NCBI RefSeq assembly: GCF_040239565.1
Contig: NZ_JBEHWS010000011.1
Location: 62,001-126,000 of the forward strand
Length of the DNA: 64,000 nt
DNA from: Fulvimarina sp040239565
Lineage (GTDB): Bacteria > Pseudomonadota > Alphaproteobacteria > Rhizobiales > Rhizobiaceae
Direction of reading: 5' to 3'
Positions 45,652 to 54,866 of this stretch are shown here, in pieces. Position numbers and translations under genes: made by a program. Under the pieces are notes generated by a model, which did no database searches, had not been told where the DNA came from, and was given only the letters and a program-made list of their open reading frames with translations. Numbering within the stretch: the stretch's first letter is position 1; each line of letters opens with the position of its first letter.

Positions 45652-45710
45652 CTCGCCTTCGTATCCACCTCGATCATGCTTGCCCCGTTCAGCGGATTGA
45701 AAGCCTGCCC

Positions 45711-46949
45711 ATGTCGCTTCCCAAAGACCCGCTCTCCAAGCAGCTCCTTGCCTGGTACGACACCCATGCGCGGGACATGCCCTGGCGAATGAGCCCGAAA
45801 GCCCGGAAGGCAGGCGCGCGTCCCGATCCTTACCGCGTCTGGCTGTCGGAGATCATGCTCCAGCAGACCACTGTCGCGGCGGTGAAACCCTTTTTCGAGC
45901 GCTTCGTCAATCGCTGGCCGACCATCACCGATCTCGCGCGCGCCGAGGCGAGCGAGATCATGGCCGAATGGGCGGGGCTCGGCTATTACAGCCGCGCCCG
46001 CAATCTCCATGCCTGCGCGAAGACGGTTGACGAAGAGCATGACGGCGCGTTTCCGAAGACCGCCGCCGAGCTGAAGGCGCTTCCCGGCATCGGCGACTAC
46101 ACGTCGGCCGCCATCGCCTCGATCGCCTTCGATGAACCCGCTCCCGTCGTCGACGGCAATATCGAGCGCGTGATCACCCGCCTGTACCGGATCGCAGACC
46201 CGCTCCCCGGAGCGAAACCGAAGATCAGGGAGAAGGTCGCCGCGCTCACGCCGAAGGATCGGCCCGGCGATTTCGCTCAAGGCATGATGGACCTCGGCGC
46301 TACCATTTGTGTGCCACGAAACCCGAACTGCCTGATCTGCCCGATCACCAGGTCCTGCGATGCCCGGAGCGAGGGCGACCAGAGCCGATATCCCGTCAAG
46401 GCGCCGAAGAAGGCGGTTCCGCACCGGGTCGGCGCTGCCTTCGTCGCTATACGGCTGTCCGATGGCGCGGTATGGCTTCGCCGCCGACCGTCGTCCGGCA
46501 TGCTCGGTGGTATGTCCGAAGCGCCGTCGACCAACTGGTCGGCACGGGCGGACGGCAAAACCGGAGGCGATAGCGCACCTTTTTCGGCGGACTGGCATAA
46601 CGCAGGAGCCGTCGAGCACGGTTTCACGCATTTCAAGCTCGAACTGACGGTCTATCGCGCCGAGATCGAGCAACCCCCGGATATGGAGGGCTGGTGGGCA
46701 CCGGCGGATCAGATCGCGAATCAGGGGCTTCCAACGCTGATGCGCAAGGTGGTGACGCGCGCCCTCGCCGATGACTGCCAGAACATCAAAGCGAAGCAAG
46801 ATGCCCCAAAACACCAAGCAGCTGGGAATACGGACGACCGAGAGTCAGCCGATCAGGAGACGCTTCTTCGGGAAGAACCGGAAATAGAACGCCGGGCCCG
46901 CCCTGTCAGGCGAGCCCGGCGCACGTCCGGGCGTTGGTCCCGGACCTGA
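45711..46949 (+). CDS. mutY: Adenine DNA glycosylase MutY
   Basis: The 412-residue enzyme removes A opposite 8-oxoG. It has the helix-hairpin-helix and catalytic region (LPGIGDYTSAAIASIAF, with VVDGNIERV), the Fe-S cysteines spaced C-x6-C-x2-C-x5-C (CVPRNPNCLICPITRSC) and a C-terminal NUDIX-like 8-oxoG domain. The last 45 or so residues run basic past the normal end, and two hairpins lie inside that tail. The start ATG at 45711 is followed directly by the conserved RMSPKARKAG-containing region of the family. Confidence 0.95.
   Translation: MSLPKDPLSKQLLAWYDTHARDMPWRMSPKARKAGARPDPYRVWLSEIMLQQTTVAAVKPFFERFVNRWPTITDLARAEASEIMAEWAGLGYYSRARNLHACAKTVDEEHDGAFPKTAAELKALPGIGDYTSAAIASIAFDEPAPVVDGNIERVITRLYRIADPLPGAKPKIREKVAALTPKDRPGDFAQGMMDLGATICVPRNPNCLICPITRSCDARSEGDQSRYPVKAPKKAVPHRVGAAFVAIRLSDGAVWLRRRPSSGMLGGMSEAPSTNWSARADGKTGGDSAPFSADWHNAGAVEHGFTHFKLELTVYRAEIEQPPDMEGWWAPADQIANQGLPTLMRKVVTRALADDCQNIKAKQDAPKHQAAGNTDDRESADQETLLREEPEIERRARPVRRARRTSGRWSRT
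46891..46945 (-). terminator. Two hairpins between mutY and ccrM
   Basis: GCCGGGC/GCCCGGC (46891-46897 and 46914-46920) and GTCCGGG/CCCGGAC (46925-46931 and 46939-46945) form two stems. They overlap the mutY tail and lie just past the ccrM stop on the minus strand, where they may terminate ccrM. No long T-tract follows either stem. Confidence 0.45.
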
Positions 46950-46964
46950 AAGCAAAAACGTTTG

Positions 46965-48101
46965 TCAGGCACTTGCCGCCGTCGCCATGCGCTGGCGGGC
47001 AACCTGGCGAAGCTCGTCGATCGGCGTCAGCCTCTGGCCTTCTTTGACGTGCCAGAAGGTCCAGCCGTTGCAGGCATCGAGACCCTGAACCCGAGCGCCG
47101 ATGCGATGGATCGAGGCGGCGTCATTTCCGACGGCGATCGTGCCGTCAGCCCGCACGCGCGCCCGGTATCGGCGCTTGGAGTCGGTAAGTTCCGTCCCCG
47201 GCGTCACGAGCCCTGCTTCGACGAGGCTCGCAAACGGCACCCGTGGCTCGGCGCGCTTGCCTGCGGCCATCTTGAGATCGTCGTCGTCCAGCGGCTCGAT
47301 CTCCGCGATCCGCTGCCGGGCGATCTTCACATACTCGTCTTCGCGCTCGATACCGACGAAGTCACGGCCAAGACGCTTGGCGACGGCGCCTGTCGTGCCC
47401 GTCCCGAAAAACGGATCGAGGACGACATCTCCCGGCTTCGTCGAGGCCATGAGGATGCGGGCGAGCAGGGCTTCCGGCTTCTGCGTCGGATGGGCCTTCA
47501 CGCCGTCCTCGTCCTTCAGGCGCTCACCGCCCGAGCAGATCGGGAAGAGCCAGTCCGAGCGCATCTGAACGTCGTCGTTCGACGCCTTCAGGGCTTCGTA
47601 GTTGAACGTGTAGCTCTTGGCCTTGGCATCGCGCGAAGCCCAGATCAGCGTCTCGTGGGCGTTCTGAAAGCGCTTGCCGCGGAAGTTCGGCATCGGGTTC
47701 GTCTTACGCCAGACGATGTCATTGAGGATCCAGTAGCCGAGGTCCTGAAGGCTCGCGCCGACCCGGAAGATGTTGTGATAGGAGCCGATCACCCAGAGGG
47801 TGCCGTTCGGCTTCAGAACGCGCCGCGCTGCGAGCAGCCAGGCACGGGTGAAGGCGTCATAGGCCTGAAAGCTCTCGAACTGGTCCCAGGCGTCGTCGAC
47901 AGCATCCACCTTGGAATGGTCAGGCCGCATCAGATCGCCGCCGAGCTGCAGGTTGTAGGGGGGGTCGGCGAAGATCGCGTCCACCGATTCGGACGGAAGG
48001 CGCTCCATCTCCGTCACGCAATGACCCTGCAGGATCTGGTTCCGCCAGTCGATCTCTGGAAATGGCTGACTGTGGACGAGAACGGGTCCGCTACGCTTCA
48101 T
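46965..48101 (-). CDS. ccrM: CcrM-type DNA adenine methyltransferase (GANTC)
   Basis: The 378-residue enzyme methylates adenine in GANTC and helps couple replication with transcription in alphaproteobacteria. It has the catalytic DPPYNLQLGGDL (beta-class order), the AdoMet motif VLDPFFGTGTTGAVAKRLGR and a C-terminal RAMA domain (DACNGWTFWHVKEG) typical of CcrM. The start at 48101 gives the usual N-terminus; a GTG three codons upstream is also possible. Confidence 0.95.
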   Translation of the reverse strand: MKRSGPVLVHSQPFPEIDWRNQILQGHCVTEMERLPSESVDAIFADPPYNLQLGGDLMRPDHSKVDAVDDAWDQFESFQAYDAFTRAWLLAARRVLKPNGTLWVIGSYHNIFRVGASLQDLGYWILNDIVWRKTNPMPNFRGKRFQNAHETLIWASRDAKAKSYTFNYEALKASNDDVQMRSDWLFPICSGGERLKDEDGVKAHPTQKPEALLARILMASTKPGDVVLDPFFGTGTTGAVAKRLGRDFVGIEREDEYVKIARQRIAEIEPLDDDDLKMAAGKRAEPRVPFASLVEAGLVTPGTELTDSKRRYRARVRADGTIAVGNDAASIHRIGARVQGLDACNGWTFWHVKEGQRLTPIDELRQVARQRMATAASA

Positions 48102-48293
48102 ACTCAACACCGCCGCTTGACTTCGGTTTTCAACAGGTCTTTCGCGGAACAGAGTTACCGAACGCGGTTAATTACCGATGAAAACGCGGAGCGATCCGCG
48201 ACGAAATCCGATAGCCTCAGGCTTGGCGGTGCGGCGGCGCCCGTGATACCGCAGCGCGAAAACTCTCACACGCCTTCCGAAGGACCCTCAACG

Positions 48294-48989
48294 ATGTCCA
48301 TGCCCAAGCTGATGATCTTCGATTGCGACGGCGTTCTGGTCGACAGCGAAATCATAGCCGCGGATGTCGAGGCCAAGCTGATCGCCGAATACGGTGTCGA
48401 GATGAGTGCCGAGGACCTGGCAACACGTTTCGCCGGCCTGACCTTTCCGGTGATTCTCGAAAAGATCAGCGAAGAGAGCGGGCAGCCCATGTCGGCCAAC
48501 CTCATCGAGCGCGCCGATGCGGAGATCGACCGACGCCTCGGCGAGGAGGTCGAGGAACTCGCCGGTGCGCGTGAGGCAATCGAAGCCTTTGCGGCGCAGG
48601 GCGTTCCGTTCTGCATCTGCTCAAATTCCTCCTCCCAGCGGTTGGAAATCGAGCTCGAGCATGTCGGTCTCAGGGATTACTTCGCCTCGAATGTCTTTGC
48701 CGCCCGCGAGGTCGGCACCAAGAAGGGCAAGCCCGCACCCGACGTCTTCCTCCATGCCTGCGAGACCTTCGGCGTGAAACCGTCGGACGCCTTCGTCGTC
48801 GAGGATTCCGTGCACGGCGTCGCGGCCGCAAGTGCCGCCGGCTGCCGTGTCGTCGGTTTTACCGGCGCGAGCCACACATATCCGGGGCACGCGGAAGCGC
48901 TCGCAGAGGCTGGCGCAACGACCGTCATCAGCAAGCTGAAAGACCTCCCCGCGACCGTCGAGGCATTGGCGGAGTTCGGTGAGATATGA
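48294..48989 (+). CDS. HAD-superfamily hydrolase (phosphoglycolate phosphatase-like)
   Basis: The 231-residue protein has the HAD motifs: IFDCDGVLVDSE (motif I), CSNSSS (motif II), KPAPDVFLH (motif III Lys) and VVEDSVHGVAAASAAG (motif IV). A small alpha-helical cap lies between I and II. It is a sugar-phosphate phosphatase or phosphoglucomutase-type enzyme; substrate unknown. The ATG at 48294 is chosen because conservation begins there. The upstream part of its long open frame is antisense to ccrM and is not coding. Confidence 0.88.
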   Translation: MSMPKLMIFDCDGVLVDSEIIAADVEAKLIAEYGVEMSAEDLATRFAGLTFPVILEKISEESGQPMSANLIERADAEIDRRLGEEVEELAGAREAIEAFAAQGVPFCICSNSSSQRLEIELEHVGLRDYFASNVFAAREVGTKKGKPAPDVFLHACETFGVKPSDAFVVEDSVHGVAAASAAGCRVVGFTGASHTYPGHAEALAEAGATTVISKLKDLPATVEALAEFGEI

Positions 48990-49013
48990 GGCTTAGCGTC
49001 CGAGCCTGAGCGC

Positions 49014-49373
49014 TCAGCGCGGCAAGCCCTTCTCTTCCAGTTCCTGGAGATAGGCTGCCCATTTCTTGTCCTTCTCCTCGGTCAGCTCGGCGAGATAGGT
49101 CCAGGAAAAAAGCCCGGTATCGTGGCCGTCGGAAAAGCTGATCTTGATGGCGTAATTGCCGACGGGCTGGATGTTTCGGATTGCGACGTCGCGCTTGCCG
49201 AACTGGGTCTTGCGATCGGAGGGCCGGTGTCCCTGCACTTCGGCAGACGGGGAGTGGACGCGCAGATATTCGGCCGAAAGCTCTTCCGGACCCCGCTCTG
49301 GCCAGGCGAGCGTGATCGTCCGCTTGTCCTTGGAGACGCGGATTTCGCTCGGGGTCGTCTGGCGCGCGGTCAT
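49014..49373 (-). CDS. DUF971 (GBBH-like N-terminal) protein
   Basis: The 119-residue protein matches the DUF971 / gamma-butyrobetaine hydroxylase N-terminal domain: EIRVSKDKRTITLAW, AEYLRVHSPSAEVQGH and DTGLFSWTYLAEL. Such stand-alone domains are linked to iron-sulfur or molybdopterin metabolism in some genomes, and it adjoins moaA here. Start at 49373 is fixed by this domain; the longer frame adds a non-conserved 63-residue stretch. Confidence 0.85.
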   Translation of the reverse strand: MTARQTTPSEIRVSKDKRTITLAWPERGPEELSAEYLRVHSPSAEVQGHRPSDRKTQFGKRDVAIRNIQPVGNYAIKISFSDGHDTGLFSWTYLAELTEEKDKKWAAYLQELEEKGLPR

Positions 49374-49616
49374 GCGGAATATCCTTCGGAAGTTTGTTGA
49401 GGCGACAGGACGTCTTCTCTTCCTACCAATGGCGATCTGGCTTCGCGCGGACAAGCCCTTTCGATCGGTCACCGCCCGCACATACCGAGCCCGCTTCAGA
49501 CCGCTGCCGGGCCACGCGGCTTGATCCCTCGCAGGAAGGCATCCACATTCGGTACCGGACACGCCTCATACCAAAGCCTCTGTTCTCGCCCGATCTTCGT
49601 CTGCTAAGACCATGTG

Positions 49617-50732
49617 ATGACCAAGACCACGCTCTTCAAACAGGATGGCCTCCCGGCCTTCAGACCCCCATCGGATGCGATCGAGGTGCGGCGTGGCGGC
49701 GCGAAGCCTGCGCTTGCTGGCCTCACGGGTGCGGATAGCGAGATGGTCGACCCGTTCGGTCGCCACATCACTTATCTACGCGTCTCGGTGACGGATCGCT
49801 GCGACTTTCGATGCGTATACTGCATGGCCGAGGACATGGAGTTCCTGCCAAAGCGCGATCTTCTAACGCTGGAAGAGCTCGACCGGCTGTCGACCACCTT
49901 CATCGCCAAGGGTGTGAAGAAGTTGCGCCTCACCGGCGGAGAGCCGCTGGTGCGCAAGAACATCATGCACCTGATCCGCTCGCTCTCCCGGCATCTGGAG
50001 ACCGGCGCTCTCGAAGAACTGACCCTGACGACCAACGGTTCGCAGCTGAAGCGATTCGCAAAAGATCTCGCCGATGCCGGCGTCCGCCGACTGAACGTCT
50101 CGGTCGACACGCTCGACGCCGACAAGTTCCGCCAGATCACTCGCTGGGGTGAACTCAAGAAGGTAATGGAAGGCATCGACGCAGCGCAGGAAGCCGGCAT
50201 TCACGTCAAGCTCAACGCCGTAGCGCTCAAGGGCTTCAACGACGCCGAAATTCCCTCGATGATCGAATGGGCCCATGGCCGCGGCATGGACATGACCCTG
50301 ATCGAGACCATGCCCATGGGCGAGATCGACGAGGACCGAACCGACCAGTATCTGCCGCTCAGCCAGGTGCGCGCCAACCTCTCGCGTCAATGGACACTCA
50401 GCGACATTCCGTTCAAGACCGGCGGCCCGGCCCGCTATGTCGAAATCGCCGAAACCGGCGGGCGCCTGGGCTTCATCACGCCGATGACCCATAATTTCTG
50501 CGAGAGCTGCAACCGGGTCCGCGTCACCTGCACCGGTACGCTGTTCATGTGCCTCGGTCAGGAGGATGCTGTCGATCTTCGCGAGCCTCTACGCTCGTCC
50601 GAGGGCAACGAATTGCTCGCTGAGGAAATCGACCGCGCGATCCTGCGTAAACCAAAAGGCCACGACTTCGTTATCGACAGGAAGACGCGTGGACCATCCG
50701 TATCCCGCCATATGAGTGTGACGGGCGGCTGA
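49617..50732 (+). CDS. moaA: GTP 3',8-cyclase MoaA
   Basis: The 371-residue radical SAM enzyme makes the first molybdenum cofactor intermediate from GTP. It has the CDFRCVYC cluster motif (CX3CX2C), TGGEPLVR and the C-terminal second cluster FCESCNRVRVTCTG with the later CLG cysteine. It ends in the Gly-Gly needed for activity. The first 40 residues are a non-conserved extension. The GTG at 49614 just upstream is an alternative start. Confidence 0.95.
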   Translation: MTKTTLFKQDGLPAFRPPSDAIEVRRGGAKPALAGLTGADSEMVDPFGRHITYLRVSVTDRCDFRCVYCMAEDMEFLPKRDLLTLEELDRLSTTFIAKGVKKLRLTGGEPLVRKNIMHLIRSLSRHLETGALEELTLTTNGSQLKRFAKDLADAGVRRLNVSVDTLDADKFRQITRWGELKKVMEGIDAAQEAGIHVKLNAVALKGFNDAEIPSMIEWAHGRGMDMTLIETMPMGEIDEDRTDQYLPLSQVRANLSRQWTLSDIPFKTGGPARYVEIAETGGRLGFITPMTHNFCESCNRVRVTCTGTLFMCLGQEDAVDLREPLRSSEGNELLAEEIDRAILRKPKGHDFVIDRKTRGPSVSRHMSVTGG

Positions 50733-50803
50733 GGCTTGTTCAGCATGGGTTAAGGCCGGGTCTGCGAGCGTTGTAAAACGACTGCAACAACAGGTTGAGA
50801 CCG

Positions 50804-51289
50804 ATGATCCGCTTGATTTCGACTATCGCGGCAGCTTCGATCGCTGCCGTCACAGCCTTTTCACCCGCCAGCGCCGACGATCTGTTCTATAAGAACGAGC
50901 GTTACGGCACGAGCGCGACCTTCCCGACAGAGCTTTTCCCCGACCGCCTTCCGGCGCCGACGAATGGCGATGGCCTGGGCTGGAGTTCGCCGGATGGTGC
51001 CGAAATCTTCATCTACGCGCGGGAAAACCAGGGTGGCGAGACTCCGAAATCGATCATCGCCAGCCGCGCTGATGCGGACGACATGACCTACAAGGCATCC
51101 GGCAAGCGCTGGGCCGTCGTGTCCGGCTATCTCGACGGTCGCATTTTCTACGAGCGCTATATCTTCCGCGGCAACCTGATCCATTCGGTCGCCATCCGTT
51201 ATCCGAAAAGCGCGCGGGAGACCTACGATCCGATCGTCGGCGAGGTCACCAACTCGCTTCGCGGCCCGTCAGCGCCATTGCAGGGCTAG
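50804..51289 (+). CDS. Exported protein of unknown function
   Basis: The 161-residue protein has a clear Sec signal peptide (about 1-24, ending SASA-DD). The mature part is a single compact domain without recognised motifs, reading DLFYKNERYGTSATFP early and ending ARETYDPIVGEVTNSLRG. The start at 50804 follows a purine-rich AGACCG. It lies between moaA and a convergent small gene. Confidence 0.65.
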   Translation: MIRLISTIAAASIAAVTAFSPASADDLFYKNERYGTSATFPTELFPDRLPAPTNGDGLGWSSPDGAEIFIYARENQGGETPKSIIASRADADDMTYKASGKRWAVVSGYLDGRIFYERYIFRGNLIHSVAIRYPKSARETYDPIVGEVTNSLRGPSAPLQG

Positions 51290-51316
51290 AACGAGCCGCG
51301 AAAGCGAACGTCGCGC

Positions 51317-51721
51317 TTATCGGGTCGCGGCCGCTTCGGCAGCTCCGGAATATTCCGCATAGGCGGTGGCCACCACGCCGACGGCGGCGGCTCCGTCCAG
51401 TTCGGCCTCATCGCCCAGCATCTGAACCGTCGTGTTTTGTGGCATCGTCTGCATCGCTGCGCGCACCTGCAATTCGACCTGAATGGCGATCGCGCGCGCC
51501 TTCTCCTTAACACCGAAGGCATTCGGCGCGTCTTCGATCAGGCCGAACATGCTCGGTTGGAGGGAAGCGCCAGTTCGCGTGTCATCACTTCCTCGCGCTT
51601 CCTCGGAGTTGAAGGTTGACGTATCGGTGTTTTGCGAGAGGGGGCTGATCGTCGGGTCGGGTTTTGGTCCCGCGGCTACGGCGCCCCTGTGGTGCTCGCT
51701 TTCTATCGATCCGGAGAGCAT
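51317..51721 (-). CDS. Hypothetical soluble protein
   Basis: The 134-residue frame starts at 51721 after an AAAGGA site. The first 50 residues are polar and disordered; the last 70 form Ala-rich helices (AIAIQVELQVRAAMQTMPQ and AAVGVVATAYAEYSGAAEAA). No family is recognised and the neighbours give no hint. Confidence 0.45.
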   Translation of the reverse strand: MLSGSIESEHHRGAVAAGPKPDPTISPLSQNTDTSTFNSEEARGSDDTRTGASLQPSMFGLIEDAPNAFGVKEKARAIAIQVELQVRAAMQTMPQNTTVQMLGDEAELDGAAAVGVVATAYAEYSGAAEAAATR

Positions 51722-51917
51722 CGCAAATCCTTTCGGTGCTACATCAAAGCATTGATGAAAGAATAATCGCTGCAAATTTCTGACGCCGCGTTGCAGAATT
51801 CGGTGCTATTTAATGAAAAACAACCATAACGCGAGACCCGCCGACTAACCCCATAGTGCAGGAAGCGCGAGGCTTTGACAGATCGTCGCCATCGGGTCCA
51901 GCCTCCCCAAATTCTCC

Positions 51918-53225
51918 ATGGCTCTATATTGCGGCAAGACCGCCGCGCCGCGGTCACGACATTGGGCGCGAACCGAATCTGCCGCGCCGCCTTCCGCAGT
52001 TCATGAGACTTCCCCTTTGACCACCGCACCGACAACCTCCGTTCCGGATGAGACCGTACGCAAGCCGATGCTGATCACGCTGATGATCGCATCGGCTGTT
52101 TCCCCGCTCGCCATCAACATCTTCATTCCCTCCATGGCGACGATCGCCGAAGCCCTCGGAACCGACGGGCCTACCGTCGGCCTCGGCCTCTCGCTCTATC
52201 TCGTCGCAGTCGCATTGCTGCAGATCGTCGCCGGGCCGCTTTCGGACCGGTTCGGTCGGCGTCCGGTCATCATCGGTGGCATGGTGCTGTTTCTCATCGG
52301 TACAGCGATCTGTCTTTTCGCCGAAACGATCGGCTGGTTCCTGATCGGCCGCATCGTCCAGGCGGCGAGCGCCACCGGCATTGCCCTCTCGCGTGCCGTG
52401 GTCCGCGACGTCTATTCGCGGCGGCGTTCGGCAGCGATGATCGGCTATGTCACGATGGGCCTAGCGGTCGCGCCGATGATTGGCCCGGCGATTGGCGGCG
52501 TGATGGATACCTGGCTCGGGTGGCGCAGCGTCTTCTGGCTTCTGATGGTGCTCGGCGTCCTGACGCTCGCGCTCGTCCTGTCAGATCTTAACGAGACCAA
52601 TCCCAATCTCGGTGCGCCGATGACGCGCCAGCTCTCGAATTACGGCAAGCTCTTCTCCGAGCCGAGTTTCTGGATCTATGCCGGAACCGGCTCGTTCATC
52701 ACCGCCGCATTCTTCGGTTTTCTTGGCGGGGCGACCTTCGTCTCGGTGGAAGTCCTCCATCTGACGCCGGCCGAATACGGTGTCTGGTTCATCCTTTGTC
52801 CGCTTGGTTATGCCATCGGCAACTTCCTGACCGGACGCATTTCGGAGCGCGTCGGCATCAAGCGGATGATGGTGATAGGCTCCGCCCTCACACTCGTCGC
52901 AGTGCTGGCGATCCTGATCCCGATCCTGCTGGATCTCCTGACGCCGCTCACCCTCTTCGGGCCGATGATCCTTCTCGGGATCGGCAACGGCATGACCCTG
53001 CCGTCCGCCACCGCTGGCGGTGTCAGCGTCCGAACGGATGCGGCGGGCGCGGCAGCCGGCCTGCTCGGCTCGGCACAGATCGGTCTCGGCGCCGTCGCTT
53101 CCTCGATCGCAGCGGCATTCGCGGTTGGCCCTTCCGCGGCAACCAGCCTTGCCCTCGTCATGCTGGTCGCTGCCGTTCTGGCGCTCGTCTTTTCGCTTCT
53201 CGCACCGCGGGTGTCCGAAGCATGA
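51918..53225 (+). CDS. Bcr/CflA-type MFS drug exporter
   Basis: The 435-residue 12-helix MFS protein matches the Bcr/CflA group: loop 2-3 motif GPLSDRFGRRPVIIGG, and the AVVRDVYSRRR and GYVTMGLAVAPMIGPAIGG segments of motif C. It likely exports drugs or small molecules by proton antiport. The first ATG leaves a long, non-conserved 50-residue leader; an in-frame TTG at 52017 or ATG at 52068 may be the real start. It overlaps mobA by 4 bases. Confidence 0.85.
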   Translation: MALYCGKTAAPRSRHWARTESAAPPSAVHETSPLTTAPTTSVPDETVRKPMLITLMIASAVSPLAINIFIPSMATIAEALGTDGPTVGLGLSLYLVAVALLQIVAGPLSDRFGRRPVIIGGMVLFLIGTAICLFAETIGWFLIGRIVQAASATGIALSRAVVRDVYSRRRSAAMIGYVTMGLAVAPMIGPAIGGVMDTWLGWRSVFWLLMVLGVLTLALVLSDLNETNPNLGAPMTRQLSNYGKLFSEPSFWIYAGTGSFITAAFFGFLGGATFVSVEVLHLTPAEYGVWFILCPLGYAIGNFLTGRISERVGIKRMMVIGSALTLVAVLAILIPILLDLLTPLTLFGPMILLGIGNGMTLPSATAGGVSVRTDAAGAAAGLLGSAQIGLGAVASSIAAAFAVGPSAATSLALVMLVAAVLALVFSLLAPRVSEA

Positions 53226-53830
53226 GGGCGGGCGCGATCATACTTGCAGCCGGGCGCGGCTCGCGCATGGGCGAGGACGGCGAGCCCAAGCCGCTCCGCA
53301 ACCTCGCCGGGCGCCCCATGATCGCCCATGTCGTCGAACGGCTGGCTGGAATATCGCCGATCCTTGTCAACGCTCCGGCGGACGGGACTTTCGACAAGTT
53401 CGGCGATGCCGTGGTGCCAGACATTCGGGCAGGATTTCAGGGCCCACTCGCGGGCATCGAGACCGGGCTATCTGCACTTGATACCGACTACGAAGAAACG
53501 ACCCACGCCCTCGTTTTTCCCTCGGATACGCCTTTCCTGCCCCAAGATGTCGCCGCCCGGCTCATCGCCGAGGCATCGGAGCGCGAGATCATCGCCGCCG
53601 AACATGGCGGGCGCCTGCATCCGACGGTCTCTCTCTGGCCCGTCACGCTGCTTTCGACGCTGACCCGGTGGCTCGACGACGAGCGCCCACGCGCCCTACG
53701 CCATTTTCTCGGGCATGTCGGCTATCGCACCATCTCGTTCGACGGCGATGGGCGCAACGAGGGGATCGACCCTTTTGCCAATATCAACACGCCGGAAGAG
53801 CTGGCTGTGGCCGAGAGATCTTTCGGCTGA
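53222..53830 (+). CDS. mobA: Molybdenum cofactor guanylyltransferase MobA
   Basis: The 202-residue enzyme adds GMP to molybdopterin. It has the nucleotide-binding LAAGRGSRMG, the Lys of KPLRNLAGRPMI, FPSDTPFL with the conserved Asp, and FANINTPEEL near the end. The start overlaps the MFS gene stop by 4 bases. With moaA 2.5 kb away and a molybdopterin hydroxylase gene at the right edge, it supports active Mo-enzymes. Confidence 0.92.
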   Translation: MRAGAIILAAGRGSRMGEDGEPKPLRNLAGRPMIAHVVERLAGISPILVNAPADGTFDKFGDAVVPDIRAGFQGPLAGIETGLSALDTDYEETTHALVFPSDTPFLPQDVAARLIAEASEREIIAAEHGGRLHPTVSLWPVTLLSTLTRWLDDERPRALRHFLGHVGYRTISFDGDGRNEGIDPFANINTPEELAVAERSFG

Positions 53831-53970
53831 GACGCTCAACTGAAGAGAATCAATTGTCTTCGTGACGATATCCATGCCAACATTGCCGCAATCCGCGCCA
53901 TGCCTGTTTTGCAGGCGGCGGCTCATCTCGGCGGATCGCCGAAAACACCAATAAAAATCATGGAGTATCC

Positions 53971-54765
53971 ATGCTGAAAGTCCTGACAACCGCTCTCGTC
54001 TCCGCAACGCTCCTCACCGCCGCCCCGGCCTTCGCCCAGGAAAGCGATGCCGACAAGGACTGGTCGAACGTCGTCGTCGGCACCGAAGGCGCCTACCCGC
54101 CGTTCAACTTCCTTGATGCATCCGGCGAGCTTCAGGGCTTCGACGTCGACATCGCCAAGGCGCTCTGCGAGGAGATGAAAGTCGAGTGCAGCTTCGTGAC
54201 CCAGGAATGGGACGGCATGATTCCGGCGCTCCAGAACGGCAATTTCGATCTTCTGATCGCCTCGATGTCGATCACGCCCGAGCGCCAGGAACAGATCGAT
54301 TTCACGAACAAATACTACAATACGCCGCCGGCACTCGCTGTCCTAAAGGATTCCGACATCGCGGACACCACCGAGGAGGCTCTATCGGGCAAGACGATCG
54401 GCGCCCAGGTCTCCACGACCCATGCCCGAGCCGCGCAGGAATACTTCCCGGATGCCGAGGTGCGCCAATACCCGTCGGCCGAAGAATACAAGCTCGACAT
54501 CGAATCGGGCCGCGTCGACGCGGTGGTCGATGACGTCGTCGTTCTGGACGAATGGCTGAAGAGCGATGCCGGCTCATGCTGCAAGTTGCTCGGCACGTTG
54601 CCAGCCGAAGAGGAAATCTACGGCGAAGGCATCGGCATCGGCCTCAGAAAGGGCAACGAGAAGCTGAAAGGCATGGTCAACGATGCCATCGCGGCGATCC
54701 GCGAAGACGGCACCTACGAGGAAATCCAGTCGAAGTATTTCGACTTCGACGTCTACGGCGAGTAA
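53971..54765 (+). CDS. Polar amino acid ABC transporter binding protein
   Basis: The 264-residue periplasmic protein has a signal peptide (about 1-22) and the SBP_bac_3 fold with YPPFNFLDASGELQGFDVDIA and SMSITPERQEQIDFT, the pattern of Lys/Arg/Orn/His and octopine-type binding proteins. It works with the two permeases that start 1.2 kb downstream. A purine ATGGAGTATC site precedes the start. A terminator follows. Confidence 0.92.
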   Translation: MLKVLTTALVSATLLTAAPAFAQESDADKDWSNVVVGTEGAYPPFNFLDASGELQGFDVDIAKALCEEMKVECSFVTQEWDGMIPALQNGNFDLLIASMSITPERQEQIDFTNKYYNTPPALAVLKDSDIADTTEEALSGKTIGAQVSTTHARAAQEYFPDAEVRQYPSAEEYKLDIESGRVDAVVDDVVVLDEWLKSDAGSCCKLLGTLPAEEEIYGEGIGIGLRKGNEKLKGMVNDAIAAIREDGTYEEIQSKYFDFDVYGE

Positions 54766-54801
54766 GCTCCTTGCCGGCTCTCCCGGCATCTCAGGCAAAC
54801 G

Positions 54802-54838
54802 AAAACCCGGCGCGCGGAACCGCACGCCGGGCCTTTTC
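54802..54838. terminator. Bidirectional terminator after the binding protein gene
   Basis: CCCGGCG (54806-54812) pairs with CGCCGGG (54825-54831), with an inner GCGG/CCGC stem. A run of A precedes it and CCTTTTCT follows, giving T-rich tails on both strands for the binding protein gene and the convergent metallo-hydrolase gene. Confidence 0.85.
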
Positions 54839-54866
54839 TGCTTCGTTCGGGCAGAATGGCCGATCG

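Noticed and set aside
48166..48171. TTAACC half-site upstream of ccrM on the minus strand, possible CtrA box
   Set aside because: The second TTAA half is missing at the expected spacing, so it is too weak to call.
46962..48293. Upstream part of the long plus-strand frame that ends in the HAD gene
   Set aside because: It is antisense to ccrM; the real HAD protein starts at 48294.
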